From positions 1 to 6,311 of the forward strand of contig CAZJAX010000103.1 of the NCBI GenBank assembly GCA_964543965.1: a stretch of DNA of 6,311 bases, written 5' to 3'. The stretch's first letter is position 1. Every line of letters starts with the position of its first letter. Made by a program: the position numbers and the translations under genes. This stretch comes from CAMDWQ01 sp964543965. GTDB lineage: Bacteria; Omnitrophota; Gorgyraeia; 2-02-FULL-51-18. Positions 6,079-6,311 of the stretch are shown here, in pieces. The notes beneath the pieces are model-generated. The model saw nothing but the letters and a program-made list of their open reading frames with translations. It did not search any database and was not told the origin of the DNA.

Positions 6079-6311
6079 CGTAAGCTTGCGCCTCGACGCG
6101 CTTTTTTCCCAGATGATAAAAACCGCTGGTCTTGGCCCAAAAATTGAAAAGATTGCCATTGGCATCGCTGATCTTCACGCGGCGGAGCGCGTACGGATCC
6201 AGGTGCGCTGCTTTGTAATTGGTAGTGACAGCGCCTTCATATCCGGCGTCCCGCACGGCTTCCGCCAGCGTCGAGGTCATGCCGCCGGCGGGATAGCTGA
6301 ACAGAGTGACC
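6071..6311 (-). CDS. Polysaccharide deacetylase family protein, C-terminal fragment
   Basis: The last 79 codons of a gene that begins beyond the window. The fragment opens with TLFSYPAGGM, which matches the late NodB-homology motif (F-S/R-Y-P-x-G) of carbohydrate esterase family 4. AVRDAGYEGAVTTNY follows, the usual helix and strand after that motif, then DPYALRRVKISD. The metal-binding Asp/His residues of the family would be upstream and cannot be checked. Family members remove N- or O-acetyl groups from surface polysaccharides, peptidoglycan or glycan intermediates; which one applies here is unknown. The frame stays open to the window edge, so the internal ATG at 6280 is not the true start. 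The 3' end overlaps the downstream GTG of the GT9 gene by 8 bp, placing it in the same operon. Confidence 0.82.
   Translation of the reverse strand, partial: VTLFSYPAGGMTSTLAEAVRDAGYEGAVTTNYKAAHLDPYALRRVKISDANGNLFNFWAKTSGFYHLGKKRVEAQAYGE

Noticed and set aside
6079..6165. N-terminal extension of the single GT9 gene to an ATG at 6165
   Set aside because: The added residues match nothing in GT9, lie within the deacetylase coding region, and the GTG at 6078 fits both the family start and the stop/start overlap pattern.
1..6311. CRISPR array, tRNA, insertion sequence, toxin-antitoxin or defence genes
   Set aside because: No spaced repeats, cloverleaf sequence, transposase motif or small paired genes are visible. 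The window is filled by envelope and nucleotide biosynthesis genes.

Overview
This 6.3-kb window is wholly coding on the minus strand apart from one 109-bp gap. It comes from a Gram-negative-type bacterium, because it carries genes for both hallmark inner-core sugars of lipopolysaccharide (LPS), heptose and Kdo, together with several heptosyltransferase-family proteins. The compact style of the genes, the run of glycosyltransferase family 9 (GT9) proteins, the DUF3108 protein and the deacetylase tail remind me of Omnitrophota or related uncultured lineages. That is an impression from remembered sequences, not a search result. No mobile element, CRISPR array, tRNA or rRNA is visible.

Upstream block (read from high to low coordinates): the C-terminal end of a polysaccharide deacetylase (6311-6071), a WaaF-like GT9 glycosyltransferase (6078-5050), a 671-residue protein made of two complete GT9 domains in tandem (5053-3038), and a secreted DUF3108 protein (3041-2229). 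The three junctions overlap by 8, 4 and 4 bp, so this is one tightly packed, probably translationally coupled operon for assembling a surface glycan or LPS core.

Gap 2228-2120: it has no gene and no convincing intrinsic terminator. It holds an 8-bp perfect inverted repeat with a 21-nt spacer, a short imperfect direct repeat, and a good sigma70-type promoter (TTGACA, 18-nt spacer, TAAAAT) aimed at the next block.

Downstream block: hldA/rfaE1 (heptose-7-phosphate kinase, 2119-1121), kdsB (CMP-Kdo synthetase, 1124-381) and the start of pyrG (CTP synthase, 388 to the window edge), overlapping by 4 and 8 bp. PyrG makes CTP, KdsB uses CTP to activate Kdo, and HldA feeds the ADP-heptose pathway whose product the upstream GT9 enzymes would transfer. 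The two blocks therefore form a coherent precursor-supply plus transfer locus.

Most of this is well-known envelope biosynthesis and I see no new defence or mobile system. The least ordinary item is the double-GT9 fusion, whose junction looks like a scar between two formerly separate genes. The other points of interest are a four-cysteine cluster repeated in all three GT9 domains and the DUF3108 protein of unknown function in this setting.
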